Part shown: piece by piece, positions 47,401-59,400 of the stretch
How the letters are laid out: the number at the start of each line of letters is the position of its first letter
Position numbering within the stretch: position 1 is the stretch's first letter
NCBI RefSeq assembly: GCF_963678635.1
Contig: NC_087062.1
Span: 23,228,370-23,292,369 of the forward strand
Source: Symsagittifera roscoffensis
Lineage: Eukaryota > Xenacoelomorpha > Acoela > Convolutidae
Direction of reading: 5' to 3'
Length of the DNA: 64,000 nucleotides
Notes under the pieces: generated by a model
Database searches by the model: none
What the model was told of the DNA's origin: nothing
Seen by the model: the letters and a program-made list of their open reading frames with translations, nothing else
Program-made: the position numbers and the translations under genes

Positions 47401-50400
47401 CTCTAAAAGGTCTGTATTTTCGTTAATTGTTGTATTGTTAAACTTGCGAAAGTATCGGAGGAGTGTTTTGTTTCCTAGAATGGTTGAATCTGCTTTGATA
47501 GGTTTAGTTTTATATTTGTGCCATGATTTTAGTTGTCGAATTACTGGGTCAAGGTTTTGATATTGTTTCAGTGTTGAAATTGTAATTGTTTCTGTTGGGG
47601 GGAGAAAAATGTTTTCGATTTCTAATTTAGATAATGGTATTGTATCAAGTGGGTCGTGAAGGTCAAAAACTTGATTTATTGTGTATTTTGAATCATTTGT
47701 TTGTGGTCCTGATAAATTTATTTTATCAGTTAAATCTTCTTTTTCAATTAGTGGAAAATGGTCTTTTTTAGGTAGGTGTTGTTTTGTTCGTTTTTGTTGG
47801 GTGTTATTTTTTATCCATTGGGAATATGGAATTGGTTTAAAAGTTGATGTTCCAAGTAGGTCAACTTCATAATGATTATTTTGACAATCTAAATAAAGTG
47901 GGAAATGTTGTAAATTATTTATTTGTGATTGTTCAATATCAGTTTTTACTGCATATTTGCATTCTAATCGAGGTGATGTTTCGTTTTCTGCAAGGTAGAA
48001 TTTTATATTTTTGGGTATTTCAACTGTTGTTTTTCGTGTAAGTAATTCAGGTGGTGTATTTCGACTTAAGGTGTCTGGTAATGCAAGATTTTTTCCTGCA
48101 GTCCAAACTATATGTAAGTTTGGAAATTTCATTAGAATTAGTTGAAATCTGTAAACTCGGTGGTTTGGGTTAGATTTCTGTGTAAAAAGAAAGATGATTG
48201 GTTTGTGGTCTGTGAACAAAACTGTGGGATGTTTTGATCCAAGTATCAGAAATTCATATTCTGTAAGTGTATATATTATGGCTGTACATTCTCTCATTAG
48301 AGTTGAGAGTCGTAGCTCTGCTTGAGTGAATAATCGAGAATTTGCTGATATGAGGTTCATTTTATTTGTACCATTTTGTGATTGTAATAATGCTGCGCCG
48401 ATGCCAAAGTTCGAAGCATCGCACATTGCATAAAATGGTTGATCAGGGTCTGGAATTGTGTTTGAAATTTGTTCAGTTAAAAGTTTCTTTATTTCTTCGA
48501 ATCGTGTTTGATGTTCTGTATTCCATTCAAAATTATTTTGTTGTCTAAGGATGTTATAAAATGGTCGTAGGTATAATTGCATTTTATAAACATATTTACT
48601 TAAAAAGTTTAACATTCCAAGGAACTCTTGGATTTTCTTTTTATTTGTTGGTGGTTGAAGTTTTTGAATAGCGTCAATGCGTGATTTCAGTGGAGTGATT
48701 GTTTTTCTTTCTATATTATGTCCTAAGAATTTAACTCTAGTCAAAAAGAAGTGTGATTTATCGGGGGCGGCCTTCAGATTTTCGTTCTGAAGTATTTGGT
48801 GATATGTTTCTAAAACTTTGAACATTTCGTCTTTTGTTTGTGATTGCATAAAAACATCGTCTAAATAGGTGATTGCGTTTTTCTTGAGTATTAGTGGTCT
48901 AAAAATTTTGCTCATAAAGGCTGAAAATGCTGCTGGTCCTATGGATATTCCATAGAATAAGCGGTTGAATTCATATTGTTGGTTTCCGATAACAAATTGT
49001 GTTAAACGTCGTGATTGTTCATCTAGTGGCATTTGATTGTATGCACTATTCATGTCGGCGGTTGTGAAGTATTTGCCGTTTATTTTTGTTAAAATAACTT
49101 GTATTGGTTCAATGGGCCAATTACATTTTGATTCATCTATGAGTGAATTGAGGTATCTAGCATCGAGAACGATTTTTAACGATTCTCCTTTAGCTAGAAT
49201 GATAACGGGGTTGATGAATGTGTTGCCTTTTGGTTGTTCTTCTTTATTAACTGGTGATATAATGTTGTATTGCTCTAAAGTATCGAGTAATCTGTTTACT
49301 TTATCATGTAAGTGAATTGGTACTTTACTTGCTCTTTGTTTTTTGAAAACTGCGTCTGGTTTTAATGGGAGATGTAGTGATGAACTGATTTTGCCAACAT
49401 CGAATTTTGATGTTGCATAGACTGATGAATATTGAATTAGCTGTTTGGCTAACTTTTCAAATTCGTCTTGTGTTATTTGTGAATGTTGGAAATTAAACAT
49501 TGTTAAAAATTTCTGTTGGTCCTCTGTGTAGTTACTGATGTTGAATGTAGGTTTGAAATATGGAGTTTTTGTGAAATAATCCGTATTTCTGTTTTCGTTA
49601 CTTATTATATTATTTATAGATAATTCTTCATTAAGAATTGTAGATTGGCAAATATCTAGTAATTGGAGTATATTATTTACGCGATAGGCTTTTTCGTGTA
49701 TTGGTGATATTGTTGCGTTGGTTTCACAATATCCTAAAAGTCCTAATGGTAATGTTACTTGGTAAGGTGTGTTGTTATAGACATGTAAGGAGATGATATC
49801 TGAATTCGAATTTTTCAAATATTTTATTGAAGAGATTGTGATTTTGAAAAATTTATGAATCGGTTTGAATTCAAAATCTGACATATAAAATTTTTGTTTG
49901 TTTTGTGCTTTATCATATTGGTGAACTTGTTTGATTGAAAAATTATAGATGTTTCCTGATAGTGGTTTCAGGTGTTTTCTTTGTTGGTTAAATATCGGAT
50001 AAAATTTTGAAAAGAATGGTGGTTGTTTATTCAATCTTTGAAAAAATGTTAAGGATGTTTCTTTTGTTTTTGTATATTTATCTTTGATTAATATTTTACT
50101 ATTTAGTATGTTAATTGTTGGTATATACTTTGAAATAAATGGTATTCCAATGATATTATATTTAATATCGGTGATATGGAATATTTGTTTAAATGGCTTA
50201 TTTAAAATTTTACTTTGTTCCATTGTTCTGGTAGGGAGGAGAAATAATTGGATTTTTCCGTAGTTTATCAATGTTGATCCTTGTGCTGTCGCTAGTTTGC
50301 TGGAGGTTTCAAGAGGTGTTAGCTTTGGGTGTAAGATTTTTATTTCATTCCATGTGGGAATGTTTATTATGTTTGATTCTGCTCCTGAATCAATTAAAAA

Positions 50401-53400
50401 ATCTATTTCAAGGTCTGGTGGTTGAAATTCTTTATTTCTTGGGCTTTCTAAGAGAAATGGTATTGTCCAAATTTTTTCTTTGGGTTGTTCTTTTTGTATA
50501 TTTTGATAAATGTGGTTTGTATTCAAGCATTTTGTTTTGGTATTTTTATTGGTTTGATTTGTAGTGTTTATCTCATTTGTTTCTTGCGTCGTTGGTGTGG
50601 AATTTATGGGTGTAGTGTAATGATTTTGAAGAATTTGTGATTGATTTTCATATATATGTGATGGAAAGGGTTGTTCATATATGACAGATTCATAGTCATT
50701 TTCGACTTTTATCATGTTGATATCAAGAGTGTTTTCAGTATCACTTTCTGAATCTGATGATGTACAGTTTATTTGATTGAGTTGTAACGTATCAGTTACT
50801 GTGTCATCAATACCTGGAGGGTCTGATGTTGTTTCTGGGTTAGCTTGTACTTGATTGATTTGTCTTTGATGTTTAGGTGTACTGCTTCTGTGACGATTAT
50901 TAGAGTTATTGTAGTGATTATTATTTCGGTGTGGTGATTGGGAATAATTTCGATAGCGATTATTATAACTTGGGTGTCGGTTTTGTGAATTATTTCGCGA
51001 TCTGTTTTGGTAATTATTGTTTGGTCTGTTATAGTTCGATCTATTATATGAGTTATTCCTTGATCGGTTGTTCGGGTAATTTTGGTTTCGGTTGTTTGAA
51101 TAACTTCTGTTTCGATTATAGGAGTAGTTTCTATTCCTATTGTATGATGAATTTCGTGATTGGTTGTTTGGATAATAGTTATTTCTTGATTGAGAATTAG
51201 ATCTAGAAACAAATCGTTGTGTATTTGAATTTGATCTGGAGTAGTTATTTCGACTATTCGGTCTATTGTAGTGATTTTGTGATGAATTATACGTGTTTCT
51301 TCGTTCTGGTGATCTTCCTCTATAACTTGAGTTATATGGAGATTGATTTCTTGTATAGCTTGTATTGTTTGGGAGTGGTTTTCCTGAACTGTTGTTGCTG
51401 TATACATTTTTGTTTGGTAGGTTTTGATCTTTTTTCATGTATTGATAAAATGATTTATTTGGTTCTTTGTATTTTTGAGGTTTATTTTGACTATCTTGTT
51501 GTTTTTGTCTACATTCGGAAATACTATGTCCGTATCGTCGGCAATAATTACACCATTTTTTGAAAGATGGTTTGCCTTTAAAGTTCGGGTTCTTTTCGTA
51601 AATATTGAGTATTTCAGTGATTTTTTCAACGAGATCTGTTTCTGATTCTTGTATATTATTAATATTAGTGGGAGTCGTTTCAATTTTGTTAACGTATTGT
51701 AATTTCAGATTTTCCGTTTCTTCTAATTTCATTGTGATTTCTGCTTGTTCTAGTTTGTCTACTAGTTTTCTAAAATCTAAATCGGGTTCTCGAATTGAAG
51801 AAGGATGTGATGCTCTCTTTTTTATTGCTATTTTCCTTAATTGTGGTGTTAAGGTCATCATTAAGATTTCTGTCATCTTAGTGTTTTTATAGTCATGTGT
51901 ATTTAGTGAATATGCTTTTCGAACTAGTGTTTCGATTCTTACTGCTATTTGCTTGATGGTTTCGTTTGGTAATCTGCGAATTTCATTACATAAAACTCTT
52001 TGTTGTTGTTTGTTTCTTTCGGAGTCAAACATTTTTGAAAATTCTTGTGTAAATCTTTTCCAGTTTGATTTTATTTCTTGAGGTAGTACTGAAAACCATT
52101 TTTGGGCTGCGCCATCTAAGGTTGTTTGTATCAACGCTGTGCGTCGATGTATCCAGTTTTGATGTAGTGGCGTGTTAATTGGTTCAGGTCCAATATTTAA
52201 AATTAAATTTGCTGTTACTGCATTTAAGTAATCTTCTACAGAGTATTCAGGGTCTGTTCCTGTGAAAACCATTAAGGGTTTATTTGATGTTATTGATGAT
52301 CCACCCATAAGGTATGGATTCATTGTCATTTGTAATGATTCAGCTGCATTTGGCATTTGAGAAAAATTTGAAAGTTGGTTTCTTGTTATTTCATGTTGTT
52401 GAAGATAATACGGGAGTGGTATTTCATTTTGCATTTGTGATGGTTGATACGAGTGTGTAGTCATTGGATTTTGTTGTTGAATTGGTTGAAAAGATTGTAT
52501 ATTAATTGGATTTAGTTGTTGAATTGGTTGTTGATATTGTGCATCTATTGATTGTGGAGAAAAATTTCTATGGTTTGTACGTGTTTTCTGTATTCCTTGT
52601 CTACGATATTCTTGAGTATTTGGTGCAAATATATCTGGTTGTAAGAAATCTTCATCTGAGGATAAATAATCCATTTGATAAGATGTTTGTTTTTTATTTT
52701 TATTTTGTTGAAAAAATGGGTAATTTTCACTGCGATCCTGTGGAGGATTTGGTTGAAAATTTGTGGAATTATATTGGGCCGTTGGGTTATCCCAGTTTCG
52801 AGGTTTTGTATATTGATTAAAATTTCTTTGTGGTTTATAATTTGTTTTTGATGGATGTGTATAATTATAATTATGGTCTGCAAAGTTGTTTCTAGTGAAT
52901 GTTTTGCGTGTTTTTGATGGTATTGTCATGGGTTTGTATGTTTGGTAATCCATATGTGAATATTTAGGGGCAACCGAAGGTTTAACGGTTGATTGTAAGG
53001 TTACCTGTGTTTGTGAAGGATTTGTATTTCTTGGTGTTGTTAAATTTGGGCGTATTGGTGAAATACTTTGTTGTGTAGTTGTTGTGTGTACAATTTCTTC
53101 ATTTATGAAGTGTGATGGTGTCTGTATATCTTGTTGAGTAAGATTCCTAGTTCCATTGAGGTTTTCATTGTGTATGACTGTAGAGTTTAAACTATTATTT
53201 TGTGTATCGGGTAAAAATGTATTATAGTTTAATGGTGTTGCATCAATTGTTAATGGTATTACTCTTACATAATCTCTTATGTAAGATATTGTACCTATTG
53301 CTTGACTTGAGATTGATTGTGGAAAGTTTATAAATACGGGATGAGACCATTCGGGGTCCCAAACATAATCTGATTGTTCTGTGATAGCTGTATCATCGTT

Positions 53401-56400
53401 CGAGTTTTGGGGTCTAAAATTTTTTCTTGCTTGTGCAATTAAATCAATATTGTGTGTAAAATAATCTATTATGAACCATGCTAAAATTTTTTGTAAATCG
53501 TGTTTGGTATGTTGTGAAACGTCGTCTTTCGTGAAATTTTCTTTAATGATGTTTAAATAACTAGAGAGTAGTGTGATTTCATGTCGTACTCTTAAATGTT
53601 TAGATGTTTCTGTCGGTGAGACATTTGTTAATGGGAGTTCATTTTCTAATATCGAAATATAACTATATATTAGTGCGAAAACTTCATTGGTGAAAATGGA
53701 GTTTGCTCTTTGTGAGTTATGGTATTGTATGCTTTTTATATATTCTGAAAAAACTTTTGAAAATTCTAAATCAAGGTCGTCTGTTTGAATAGTGTATGTT
53801 CTATTATTATGGTTTGGGGAAGTGAATTCTATAGAGTAGATTCCATATTGTTGTGTTATGTTGCATATATCTTTTAGATAGTGATCTATGATTTGTCTTT
53901 TGATTTTTACATCGGGGAACTCTGTTTTACATGGACTGATTCCGGGTTCAAATAAATTTACGAGTAAATTTTGACAAAATATGTGTTGTCCTCTATCAGT
54001 ATCTGCATCTACTATAAAAGGAAAGATTTCATCATCATCTGGAGTTTCGTCACCTGGGGTGTGCGTTGAACTCATTTTTTCGTTCGATGACTGTTAATAT
54101 GTAATTATTAATGTGTCGAATTGGTTGATTCCAGTTGTATAGATGTACTGGTTTGTGTTTATACTGCTTTTTTATTCTTCTTTTTCCTCTTTGTGATGAA
54201 TTTGAAGTTGTTTCTGAGTCAGAAAAATATAATTGATCGTGTTGTGGGTAATTTTTATCTATTGATTCTTTTAGTTTGTAGAGTTCGTCTAAACTGTTGG
54301 TTTCTGATTCTGAAAATGCGTTTCGATTTTTTGAAAATCTTTTTCGTGTTATTTGTCTTTGTTTAGTGATTATTTTTCTCTTTAGTGTTTGTCGTTTTGT
54401 TCGAATGTATCCAACTGTTTGTGTATGAGGTGTGATTACAAGGTCGTATTTTTTGTTATCTATTTCACAATTGTGTAAAACGATTGTTTGTTTATTCCCT
54501 AGGTTTTTAAATGACATAAGGTTTAGGATGACGGGTGCAAAAGGTTGTTAAATGATTTCTATTTTCCTAAACTGTTAGTTCTTACGATTTTTTGGTTAGC
54601 TTAACCTGGGTCTATTTGTTTAGGGTTGGAGAGAAAAGTATATCGATTCCGAAGAATGATTTTTACTTTCTCGTGACTAGTATAAGCTAAGGTGTTAACT
54701 TACTTAATCTTACTTAGGGGTAGTGATTGTGTTCAAGGGTTGGAGAATAGTAAATCGATCCACAAGGTTCAGGTATAATTAGAACGCGAGTAGTTCGTTA
54801 GATACTATTTTAAACTTACTAAGTCTAAGATTTATCCTGGGTCTGGTAAGAGGGGGGATCAAGTGAAGGATGAATAACCGAAGTTCTTCACTGTTTATCC
54901 TAATTTGAATGATTAGTTTTGTTTAAAAATTTCTATTAGTCTTGGGTCTTTAGAAAGGGTTGGGTAGTGAATCGACGTTTGAGGTCGTTAGACACTAATT
55001 AAGTGGGTGGGGGAGAACAAAGTTGTTCTGTTTGATCCAAGGATAAGCCTTGATGATCAAATTTAAAATGTAATGAAGTAGAAAATGATTTAAGATCCAA
55101 GGATAAGCCTTGATGATCTGGTTTTAAAATTAAGTGACTTTAAGTTTTAATGAGGTTTTAAATTTGTGTAAAGGAAAGATTTAGTATTTTATGATATTAG
55201 TGAGTTGATGATTGCTGTTATGTTTTAGGTGATGAAGCTGGAACAACAGGATGATTTATGATTACTAACCATTTATTGTCATGCTACTAATTTTTATTTT
55301 TATTTTCCAATAAATATTTTTCAAACATGTTTTGTATAATACTGCAGAATTTTAGGAAAACGATCTTAGATCTTTTTATCAATCGTTATTGTATAATATT
55401 AATTTTGTTTAGCGCCTGAAATGATTTTGAAGATTTACTTCAAGGTTTTATGTTTGCAAATGGAAATCTAAATTCATTGCAAGTAGTATTCGAAATATAA
55501 AAGTTTGTTCTGGCTTTTGCCGAACTATCATGTAACTATACGGCAAGTTTCTACTTTGTCGTATGTCGTCTTTGGTTCGATGTCTTCTTCCAATTCCGGG
55601 TAGTTCTATTATGGTTCGGAATATTGGCTCGGATCTATTGAGTCGGAGAGACATTTCAATTAAATTATTGTCGTATAACATTTTGTAAATGTTTTTGTCT
55701 AATTTCTAATCTAATTTTGGTTAATTCTAATCTAATAAGGTCTTGTTCGAGACTTATGGTCGCACCAGATGAGTTAGGACTGGAGTGTAACTCATAGAGT
55801 AATTTCGGATAGGGTACACCGTCTGCTCGTCACGCTATCTTATTTTCGGCCGGATAGATTCGTGCAACTTCTTAGTCTAATACCGATCCTAATCTTACTC
55901 TTATACTATCTAGTCTCAGGTTGTTTAACTAGTCTCTGCTAGGCTCAATAGATCTAGGGTATACTGGTTTATTGCGGCTGCTGAAGTGCTCGGGAGAGTC
56001 CAACTAATTTCTAAGTTAAATTCAAATCTCTCTGGTGCTGAAATTACAAGTAACTTCAGCACTTACAAATAAGTGGGTTGTTAGTTAGATGGATCATGAT
56101 TGGTTAATATTAAATACTTTACATTGGTAAAACATTTAATTTATCCAATCATAAAATATAGTTTAGATCAGGTTCCACTTTCTTGCTCGAAGGTTGAAGA
56201 GGTTTTCCAATTTTTTTGGCCGACTAGATTTATTTTCCAGCTTCGCTGCAGCTTTCGGCGTAAGTAACAACTTCCGTCGAAATTATTACTGACGACCTCA
56301 GAACACCAAAAAGCGCGAAAACATTCGAGTTCTTGAGATAGCGATGAGAGACGTAAGTCGAGCATCGTTAAAAAGCAATGAACAAATTAAATAGAGTCAC

Positions 56401-59400
56401 AAATGTAACCGAACAGAATGATTTAGAGCTGAACAATTTTGATATGATCTCAATGGTTTCAGAATTGGTTCAGTTGTCGGATGAAGTGGAGAAAACAATC
56501 TTCGACCGAGGAGGAGTGGTCGACACTTGCATTGCAGTTCTCAAGATGTTCACGCTGGTACAAATTCTGTGTGCACTCTTTTCGGCCTGCAGATACAGGG
56601 CAAAATACATCAAGTACGACTACCACGACAACTACATAATAGAAGTTTGTAATAAACTAATTGTTTGGTTATTAAGACTCAATGAACGTAGTTCAGACTC
56701 TTATATGGGTCGTGATGATTTTTTTTATCAGTAAAAGTGTTAAAATTTGTGCAGGCTCAAACTTACTTTTTCGCGGTTTGACTCATGATTCTAATTTGTT
56801 TCAGTTCATTTCCTCTGTTAAAAGGAAGGCAAACTCCATTGAATTTTAACGATATTGAAACTTTCCAATTTCGAAATGGAGTTTTAACCTATTCAAAATC
56901 TTAAATTTTTCTTGAATTTCAAAGAACTGTAGGCCACCTAATTGTTCCGACTTTCGAGTCCTCAAAATTTAGTCATCTTTAGCTAAAAGTTACAGGAGTT
57001 TGTTTTCTTATATTTCCAATCTATCGCAACAAATTTCCATATTTTTTGTTCCGACTTTCGATACGAAAGTAACAGAATATATGTGCTCGGGGTGGATTTT
57101 TTTTCTTCGGACAAATTTCGACTTTTTAACTAGCCATTTTTGACTTATTTTTTTCATAAGTCATTCAAAAGGAATTGTTGTCCTGAGCGTAAATTTGAAA
57201 AGATAGTTCATCTGTGATCATTTTTTGTAAGGTTATTGGGGTTTGAAAATTGCCATTTTGGCCAATTTGTGACAATTAACGGGCGATATATTTTGCACTA
57301 TTAACGCGTAAGCGGAGATTTAATTCGTTCTATAAATCGTTCCAAATTGGTTGAAGGAAGGTTGTTTTTCATAATTGATTGTTACTAGGAGCGAAAGTTA
57401 TCACTTTATACTTTGTATGGCGTGTGGGGGATGATTTTAACAAAAAATCTCAAATTAAAATTTAAAATTATATATATATTTATATATTTTTATTTACATC
57501 TAACTTTTTCATAGCATTACTGCTCCATAGATTTTAAAAGGCAGTTAAAACATTCAAGGCTTCACCGTGATGCGAACAGTTTTGTTTTCATTTTGAAATT
57601 CATGAGTTGAAGTTTTTTCAAAAGAAACAAGCATTTAATTTATTTCTGTTCACTTGCGTTCATTGACTCTTTCCAACTGTCTGTTGGCTATGTTTTATAT
57701 TTAATTTCAGTATCACTCAATTGTATCACTAATTTCAGTATTACTCATAAGTCTTCGAGGTCAACTTCAAGGCCAACTACTTCTTCAAGGCAACCCTAGA
57801 CATAGGTTAATAAAGGTCAAAATTCAATGATGGGAACATTCAAAGAGTCTTGCTCAGCAAATACTTTCTTGCTCGAAGGTTGAAGAGGTTTTCCAATTTT
57901 TTTGGCCGACTAGATTTATTTTCCAGCTTCGCTGCAGCTTTCGGCGTAAGTAACAACTTCCGTCGAAATTATTACTGACGACCTCAGAACACCAAAAAGC
58001 GCGAAAACATTCGAGTTCTTGAGATAGCGATGAGAGACGTAAGTCGAGCATCGTTAAAAAGCAATGAACAAATTAAATAGAGTCACAAATGTAACCGAAC
58101 AGAATGATTTAGAGCTGAACAATTTTGATATGATCTCAATGGTTTCAGAATTGGTTCAGTTGTCGGGTGAAGTGGAGAAGACAATCTTCGACCGAGGAGG
58201 AGTGGTCGACACTTGCATTGCAGTTCTCAAGATGTTCACGCTGGTACAAATTCTGTGTGCACTCTTTTCGGCCTGCAGATACAGGGCAAAATACATCAAG
58301 TACGACTACCACGACAACTACATAATAGAAGTTTGTAATAAACTAATTGTTTGGTTATTAAGACTCAATGAACGTAGTTCAGACTCTTATATGGGTCGTG
58401 ATGATTTTTTTTATCAGTAAAAGTGTTAAAATTTGTGCAGGCTCAAACTTACTTTTTCGCGGTTTGACTCATGATTCTAATTTGTTTCAGTTCATTTCCT
58501 CTGTTAAAAGGAAGGCAAACTCCATTGAATTTTAACAATATTGAAACTTTCCAATTTCGAAATGGAGTTTTAACCTATTCAAAATCTTAAATTTTTCTTG
58601 AATTTCAAAGAACTGTAGGCCACCTAATTGTTCCGACTTTCGAGTCCTCAAAATATAGTCATCTTTAGCTAAAAGTTACAGGAGTTTGTTTTCTTATATT
58701 TCCAATCTATCGCAACAAATTTCCATATTTTTTGTTCCGACTTTCGATACGAAAGTAACAGAATATATGTGCTCGGGGTGGATTTTTTTTCTTCGGACAA
58801 ATTTCGACTTTTTAACTAGCCATTTTTGACTTATTTTTTTCATAAGTCATTCAAAAGGAATTGTTGTCCTGAGCGTAAATTTGAAAAGATAGTTCATCTG
58901 TGATCATTTTTTGTAAGGTTATTGGGGTTTGAAAATTGCCATTTTGGCCAATTTGTGACAATTAACGGGCGATATATTTTGCACTATTAACGCGTAAGCG
59001 GAGATTTAATTCGTTCTATAAATCGTTCCAAATTGGTTGAAGGAAGGTTGTTTTTCATAATTGATTGTTACTAGGAGCGAAAGTTATCACTTTATACTTT
59101 GTATGGCGTGTGGGGGATGATTTTAACAAAAAATCTCAAATTAAAATTTAAAATTATATATATATTTATATATTTTTATTTACATCTAACTTTTTCATAG
59201 CATTACTGCTCCATAGATTTTAAAAGGCAGTTAAAACATTCAAGGCTTCACCGTGATGCGAACAGTTTTGTTTTCATTTTGAAATTCATGAGTTGAAGTT
59301 TTTTCAAAAGAAACAAGCATTTAATTTATTTCTGTTCACTTGCGTTCATTGACTCTTTCCAACTGTCTGTTGGCTATGTTTTATATTTAATTTCAGTATC

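Larger units (their letters stand above)
37276..56177 (-). mobile_element. Giant Ty3/gypsy-type LTR retrotransposon with env-like and accessory genes
   Basis: This 18,902 bp element is bounded by 408 bp LTRs and a 4 bp target duplication. It reads on the minus strand: 5' LTR 55,770-56,177, tRNA primer site, leader, a basic ORF, gag-pol (protease, RT, RNase H, integrase in Ty3 order), a block of five further open frames, and the 3' LTR at 37,276-37,683. All the main frames are intact. It lies antisense in the intron after exon 7 of the DCST-like gene. Its base composition is asymmetric: the minus (coding) strand is rich in A and C, unlike the flanks. The LTRs appear identical, so insertion was recent. 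An env-bearing Ty3-type element with this many extra ORFs is unusual. Confidence 0.93.
37160..57727. repeat. 1662 bp tandem duplication, copy A (split by the LTR element)
   Basis: From tcttcgagg inside exon 7 to cactcaattgtatc, this matches 57,752-59,413. After removing the 18,902 bp element and one 4 bp target duplication, copy A is 1662 bp, exactly the length of copy B. Only a few substitutions are visible. Confidence 0.9.

Noticed and set aside
50796-51407. 203-codon minus-strand frame inside gag
   Set aside because: It is a second frame through the repetitive Arg/Asn/Tyr tract of gag; the codon repeats keep other frames open. The zinc knuckle and flanks are in the main frame.
56168-56365. 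65-codon minus-strand frame repeated at 57,854-58,051
   Set aside because: It is duplicated only because the 1662 bp segment is duplicated. It has no domain, and the first copy runs from the LTR edge.
56803-56850. Alternative exon after exon 8 copy A (tttgtttcag acceptor, reads FISSVKRKANSIEF)
   Set aside because: It is in phase but stops after 14 codons and lacks the family block that the exon at 60,656 clearly encodes. It could still be a minor terminal exon.
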